This document shows, one piece after another, positions 39,546-42,640 of a stretch of 42,640 bases of DNA. The first letter of the stretch is position 1; each line of letters opens with the position of its first letter. Source of the stretch: Mesorhizobium escarrei. GTDB taxonomy: Bacteria > Pseudomonadota > Alphaproteobacteria > Rhizobiales > Rhizobiaceae. The notes beneath the pieces were generated by a model, which was not told where the DNA came from, did not search any database, and worked only from the letters and a program-made list of their open reading frames with translations. The position numbers were made by a program, and so were the translations under genes. The stretch is from assembly GCF_935825525.1 (NCBI RefSeq), contig NZ_CAKXZT010000115.1, positions 1-42,640 on the forward strand, read 5' to 3'.

Positions 39546-40058
39546 TCAATCGCTTGAGGGCTTGGCCTCGCGCCGCCAACCAATGAGCTCATCGAGGACG
39601 ACCACCACCGCGCCGACCGCGATGAAGGCGTCGGCGAGGTTGAAGATGGCGAAGGACCATATTGGGGTGTGAAACAGGATGTAGTCGATCACGTGACCAT
39701 AGGTAACGCGGTCGAACAGATTGCCGAGCGCGCCGCCGACGATCAGCGCAAAGCCAATGCGGGTAAGCACGTGGCCGGGCGGAGTGCGGGCCGCGAGATA
39801 GAGCACGAAAGCGACGACGAAAGCGGCGATGACCACCAGGCCGGTGTCGCCGAAGGACGAAAACATCGAGAAGGCAATGCCGGTGTTGTAAGTGCGATAC
39901 AATGCCAGGAACGGGACAAGATCGACCTTTTCCTGAAAAGGGAGGCCGGTCTCGACCAGATATTTCACCCACTGGTCGAGCGTAACCGCGGCGGCGACCA
40001 GCACGACGTAGGGCAACCAGGATTTTGCCGTTGCGGATTTCACCATTCGGGATGTCAC
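39546..40058 (-). CDS. lspA: Lipoprotein signal peptidase (signal peptidase II)
   Basis: Inner-membrane aspartic protease of about 170 residues that cleaves lipoprotein signal peptides after lipid attachment. Four membrane helices are visible. The active-site regions are all present: YNTGIAFSMF (about 65-74), GGALGNLFDRVTYG with the first catalytic Asp (about 115-128), and FNLADAFIAVG with the second (about 147-157). The start is either GTG 40058, which has GGAGG 10 nt upstream and sits 2 nt after the methyltransferase stop, or ATG 40046 with no good site; I prefer the GTG. The tight spacing indicates an operon with the two RNA methyltransferases. Confidence 0.92.
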   Translation of the reverse strand: MTSRMVKSATAKSWLPYVVLVAAAVTLDQWVKYLVETGLPFQEKVDLVPFLALYRTYNTGIAFSMFSSFGDTGLVVIAAFVVAFVLYLAARTPPGHVLTRIGFALIVGGALGNLFDRVTYGHVIDYILFHTPIWSFAIFNLADAFIAVGAVVVVLDELIGWRREAKPSSD

Positions 40059-40060
40059 GG

Positions 40061-40912
40061 TCAGGCGCCCTCCGGGGCAACTTTCAGCGCGCCGCGCCGG
40101 ATCTCGAACAGCATGATGCCGGTGGCCACCGCGAGATTGAGCGAATCGGCCCGACCGGACTGTGGAATCCGCAGCAATCTGTCGCAGCTTTCGGCCAGGC
40201 TTTCGGGCAGGCCCTGCTGTTCGTTGCCCATCATCAGCAGCACCGGGCCTTTGGAAAAGTCGACCGAACGGTAATCGACCGCACCCTTCAGATGTGTGCC
40301 GGCAACGAGGCCAGGAAAGCTTTTTCGCCACGCAAGGAAGGCCTCCGGCGTCGCCTTGACGACCGGCACGGCGAAGATCGAGCCCATCGTGGCGCGCACG
40401 GTCTCGACGGAAAAAGGATCGGTGGTCTCGCCGACCAGGATGATGCCCTTGGCGCCAACGGCATCGACGGTGCGGATGACGGTACCGAGATTGCCGGGGT
40501 CGCGCACGCGGTCGAGCGCCACCCAGACATCGCCGTCTTGAGCGCGGATGTCCTTCAGCGGCAGGAACTTTTGCGAAAAGACGCCGACCACCATTTGCGG
40601 GTTGTCGCGGCGGGTGATGGCGACGAGCACTTTTTCCGAAACTTCGAGCACGGTGCCGCCGGCGGCAACTGTGCGCGCCGCGACCTTTTCGACCGCCGCA
40701 TTGCCGCGTCCGGCTTTGGAGAAGACCAGCGTCCGGATCGACCAGCCGAGGTCGAGCGCGTCGATGACCAGCTTCAGCCCCTCGGCCATGAATGCGTTCT
40801 GCTGGTCGCGGTATTTCTTCAGCGAGAGAGCCTTGATGTCCTTGATCAACGGATTGGCAAGGCTGGTGACTTCCTTCACCTGCCCTGGCGCGCCGGCGTG
40901 CCGCTCGCTCAT
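40061..40912 (-). CDS. TrmH/SpoU-family RNA 2'-O-methyltransferase
   Basis: Cytoplasmic SPOUT methyltransferase of 283 residues that should methylate ribose in rRNA or tRNA. An N-terminal substrate-binding domain (about 10-105, with SLANPLIKDIKALSLKKYRD and FMAEGLKLV) precedes the knotted SPOUT domain with the three motifs: LDRVRDPGNLGTVIRT (about 132-147), MMGNEQQGLP (about 225-234) and IPQSGRADSLNLAVATGIML (about 249-268). The exact target RNA cannot be told. Its ATG directly follows the stop of the upstream methyltransferase gene, and lspA starts 2 nt after its stop. Confidence 0.92.
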   Translation of the reverse strand: MSERHAGAPGQVKEVTSLANPLIKDIKALSLKKYRDQQNAFMAEGLKLVIDALDLGWSIRTLVFSKAGRGNAAVEKVAARTVAAGGTVLEVSEKVLVAITRRDNPQMVVGVFSQKFLPLKDIRAQDGDVWVALDRVRDPGNLGTVIRTVDAVGAKGIILVGETTDPFSVETVRATMGSIFAVPVVKATPEAFLAWRKSFPGLVAGTHLKGAVDYRSVDFSKGPVLLMMGNEQQGLPESLAESCDRLLRIPQSGRADSLNLAVATGIMLFEIRRGALKVAPEGA

Positions 40913-41959
40913 TCAGGCCACCCAGCGAGAGAACAGCGAGGTGGACAGCGCCCGGCCGGCGGATTTCTCGCGGATAATCAGTTCGCCGGATTCGACCGTG
41001 CCGCCCATGCCGGCAAAAGTGTCGCGCATCAAGGCATGCATGGCGAAGAAGGAAGCGCGGATCGAATAGGCGGTCAGCACGACAGCGAGCGGCTTCGGCG
41101 TCAGGATCGAGCGGCAGAGGTCGGTCAGATCAGGCAGATCCTCGAACAATTGCCAGACCTCGCCCCTGGGGCCACGGCCATAGGCGGGCGGATCGAACAG
41201 GACGATGTCGTAGCGGCTGCCACGGCGCTCCTCGCGCTCGGCGAATTTTAGGGCATCGTCGACGATCCAACGGATCGGCTTTTGTGACAGGCCCGCCATC
41301 TCCTGGTTCTCCCTGGCCCAGCCGATCGCCTTCTTGGACGCATCGACATGGGTGACCTCGGCGCCGGCGCGCGCCGCCACCAGCGAGGCAAGGCCGGTAT
41401 AGCCGAACAGATTCAGCACTTTGACCGGCCGCTTCGCCGCCGCGATCAGCCCGGCCATGTGATCCCAGTGCGACGCCTGCTCGGGGAACACGCCGACATG
41501 GCGAAACGAGGTGAAGCGGCCGAGATAATCGATGCCGTCATGCTTCATCGGCCAGGTTTCGCCGAGCGGCGTCTTGGGGAAACGCCAGCGGCCGATGCCT
41601 TCCTCGTCGGTGTCGCCGGTGAAAATGGCGTCGGCGCGGTCCCAGTCTTTGGCCGGCAACGCTTTTTGCCAGATCGCCTGGCCTTCGGGCCGAACGATAC
41701 GATAGGGGCCGTACTGCTCGAGCTTCTGTCCGGCACCGCTGTCGAGCAACGCGTAGTCGGCGTTGGGCGCCACTTCGAGGATCAGCGGCAGGTGTTCGGC
41801 GGGCAGGGCGCCGTCGCGGCGGGAAAGGACGCGCGGCGCGGCTTTCGGCTCGGTGCGATTGCCTGATGCACCGGTTCCGCGCAGTTCCGCCCCGCCCTTT
41901 GCGAGCTGATGCGAGCGGCTGTCGCGGCGTTTGTCGCGAAAAGGTTTCAAGAAGGGCAT
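40913..41959 (-). CDS. Class I SAM-dependent rRNA methyltransferase (RlmI-like)
   Basis: Predicted rRNA cytosine or guanine methyltransferase of about 348 residues. The C-terminal Rossmann SAM domain (about 165-348) shows motif I VLNLFGYTGLASLVAARAGA, the acidic THVDASKKAIGWARENQ and the catalytic-loop DIVLFDPPAYGRGPRGEVW (DPPxYG). The N-terminal part (PLILEVAPNADYALLDSGAG) resembles the RlmI/RlmK family but lacks a clear PUA domain. The start is uncertain: ATG 41959 (MPFLKPFRDKRRD) is assumed, with GGAG very close; upstream ATGs at 42028 and 42070 are possible, and 42070 would overlap the next gene. Its stop touches the ATG of the TrmH-family gene. Confidence 0.85.
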   Translation of the reverse strand: MPFLKPFRDKRRDSRSHQLAKGGAELRGTGASGNRTEPKAAPRVLSRRDGALPAEHLPLILEVAPNADYALLDSGAGQKLEQYGPYRIVRPEGQAIWQKALPAKDWDRADAIFTGDTDEEGIGRWRFPKTPLGETWPMKHDGIDYLGRFTSFRHVGVFPEQASHWDHMAGLIAAAKRPVKVLNLFGYTGLASLVAARAGAEVTHVDASKKAIGWARENQEMAGLSQKPIRWIVDDALKFAEREERRGSRYDIVLFDPPAYGRGPRGEVWQLFEDLPDLTDLCRSILTPKPLAVVLTAYSIRASFFAMHALMRDTFAGMGGTVESGELIIREKSAGRALSTSLFSRWVA

Positions 41960-42038
41960 CTCCGGGGCGACGTGGCCCGCTTCTGCCACAGCACATTCAC
42001 CGGCGCAACAAACGCGGGCGCTGGACATTTTCGAACGG

Positions 42039-42524
42039 TCAGCCGCGCTTGATGAAAAGCAGGGCGACAACCAGAGATACGAAACCGACGGACTTGAAGC
42101 CGGCGACGATCATATGCCCGGTTTCCCAGCGCAGCCGGATCGCTTCGAAGTTCTCCGGAATCGGTCCAGGCACCCAGGTGGCCAGAATATCGTTTGCCGC
42201 CTTGACGAGAGAAAACCACATCGCGAGAGACACCGCATAGATCATGGCAGCGGCCAACGCGTACCAGAACGCCGGACGGTCATTGCGCAGCATCCAAGCG
42301 AGCAGTCCCGGACAGCCGATCGCGGCCAGGTCCAGTGGCGCGCCAATGACGCCAAACAGCTGGAACTGGGCGTTGAAGACAGTGGCCTCGCGCCAGAGAG
42401 AAGGCGACCATTTCGTCAGCCGAGGAGGGGATTCCAGGACATGGGCGAAAGATGGTCCAAGGCTGAGCGCCGCGACAACGGCGGCCAAGATGGACCAGAA
42501 CAACAGGAACCCACGTATTTCCAT
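42039..42524 (-). CDS. Membrane protein, DUF1772/anthrone-oxygenase-like
   Basis: Integral-membrane protein of 161 residues with four hydrophobic helices (about 5-25, 52-75, 86-108 and 140-158). It shows GPSFAHVLESPPRLTKW near 23-39 and conserved AANDILATWVPGPIPENFEA near 109-127. This layout resembles the DUF1772 family (anthrone oxygenase-like), a small-molecule-associated membrane protein group of unknown bacterial function. It lies just upstream of the methyltransferase gene on the same strand, with about 80 bp between their likely ends. Start at ATG 42524; the ribosome binding site is weak. Confidence 0.6.
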   Translation of the reverse strand: MEIRGFLLFWSILAAVVAALSLGPSFAHVLESPPRLTKWSPSLWREATVFNAQFQLFGVIGAPLDLAAIGCPGLLAWMLRNDRPAFWYALAAAMIYAVSLAMWFSLVKAANDILATWVPGPIPENFEAIRLRWETGHMIVAGFKSVGFVSLVVALLFIKRG

Positions 42525-42568
42525 AACGCCCGAACAACGGCGTGACGCCGGAGACGTTCCCCTACGGA

Positions 42569-42640
42569 AGGGAGTAGGGCAGTAGGGAGTAGGGGAGTAG
42601 GGGAGTAGGGGAGTAGGGGAGTAGGGGACTAAGGGAGCAA
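42569..42640. repeat. Tandem G-rich 8-bp repeat (GTAGGGGA) at the window edge
   Basis: After GGGAGTAGGGCAGTAGG at about 42570-42586 the unit GTAGGGGA repeats about five times without change, then decays (GACTAAGGGAGCAA) at the window end. The repeat may continue beyond it. It shares its first 25 bases or so with the reverse of 34871-34895. Closely spaced G3-G4 runs with AGTA spacers can form G-quadruplexes. Confidence 0.85.

Noticed and set aside
42569..42640. Possible CRISPR array in the repeat at the window end
   Set aside because: The unit is only 8 bp, has no distinct spacers, and is a tandem slippage repeat.

Overview
The window looks like a chromosomal segment of a rhizobial alphaproteobacterium, most likely Mesorhizobium or a close relative. 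This is inferred from high GC content, Zur, OlsB, DUF2849 and DUF934 homologues, a TolB/TPR adenylate cyclase, the polA-sRNA-peptidase order, and many rhizobial-type intergenic palindromes. No rRNA, tRNA, CRISPR array or complete mobile element was seen.

Layout. 0-4.5 kb is an accessory patch: an adenylate cyclase with TPR repeats, the C-terminal stub of a tyrosine recombinase, and a membrane-anchored protein broken by a single-base frameshift. 4.5-12.3 kb is a sugar uptake and catabolism locus. A LacI-family repressor is divergent from a CUT1 ABC transporter (binding protein, two permeases, ATPase), followed by a xylose-isomerase-like epimerase and a Gfo/Idh/MocA dehydrogenase. Two identical 17-bp operators in opposite orientation lie at the two ends of the divergent intergenic region. 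12.3-15.3 kb holds a nested palindromic element, an aldo-keto reductase, zur, another inverted-repeat element, and a RelE/ParE toxin-antitoxin pair. The pair is flanked by an exact 27-bp duplication of the polA 3' end. 15.3-25.7 kb holds polA, a convincing sRNA locus (probably the alpha-r7 family), an M20 dipeptidase, a short RNase D, several small proteins, a class A penicillin-binding protein and an SDR. 25.8-31.7 kb is a host-attachment-family protein divergent from the sulfate assimilation operon cysG-DUF2849-cysI-cysH-DUF934, in which a 142-bp hairpin lies between cysH and DUF934. 31.7-42.6 kb holds a PfpI protein, a fatty acid desaturase, grpE, the ornithine lipid gene olsB with a Pho-box-like site, a hybrid histidine kinase, an AcuI/YhdH oxidoreductase, lspA, two RNA methyltransferases and a membrane protein.

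How the genes work together. The sugar locus imports a sugar or glycoside and passes it to an oxidation/isomerisation pair, a set-up resembling rhizobial 3-keto-sugar routes. The cys genes make siroheme, reduce APS to sulfite and reduce sulfite to sulfide. olsB makes the lyso-ornithine lipid used when phosphate is scarce. Most of the rest is housekeeping.

The most unusual observation is the toxin-antitoxin cassette at the polA 3' end. Its flanking direct repeats each recreate the last eight PolA codons plus a stop, as if a small cassette integrated into the gene end and restored it. The intergenic spaces are unusually rich in palindromic elements of several families, one apparently nested inside another, and in G-rich GGGGAGTA-type repeats.
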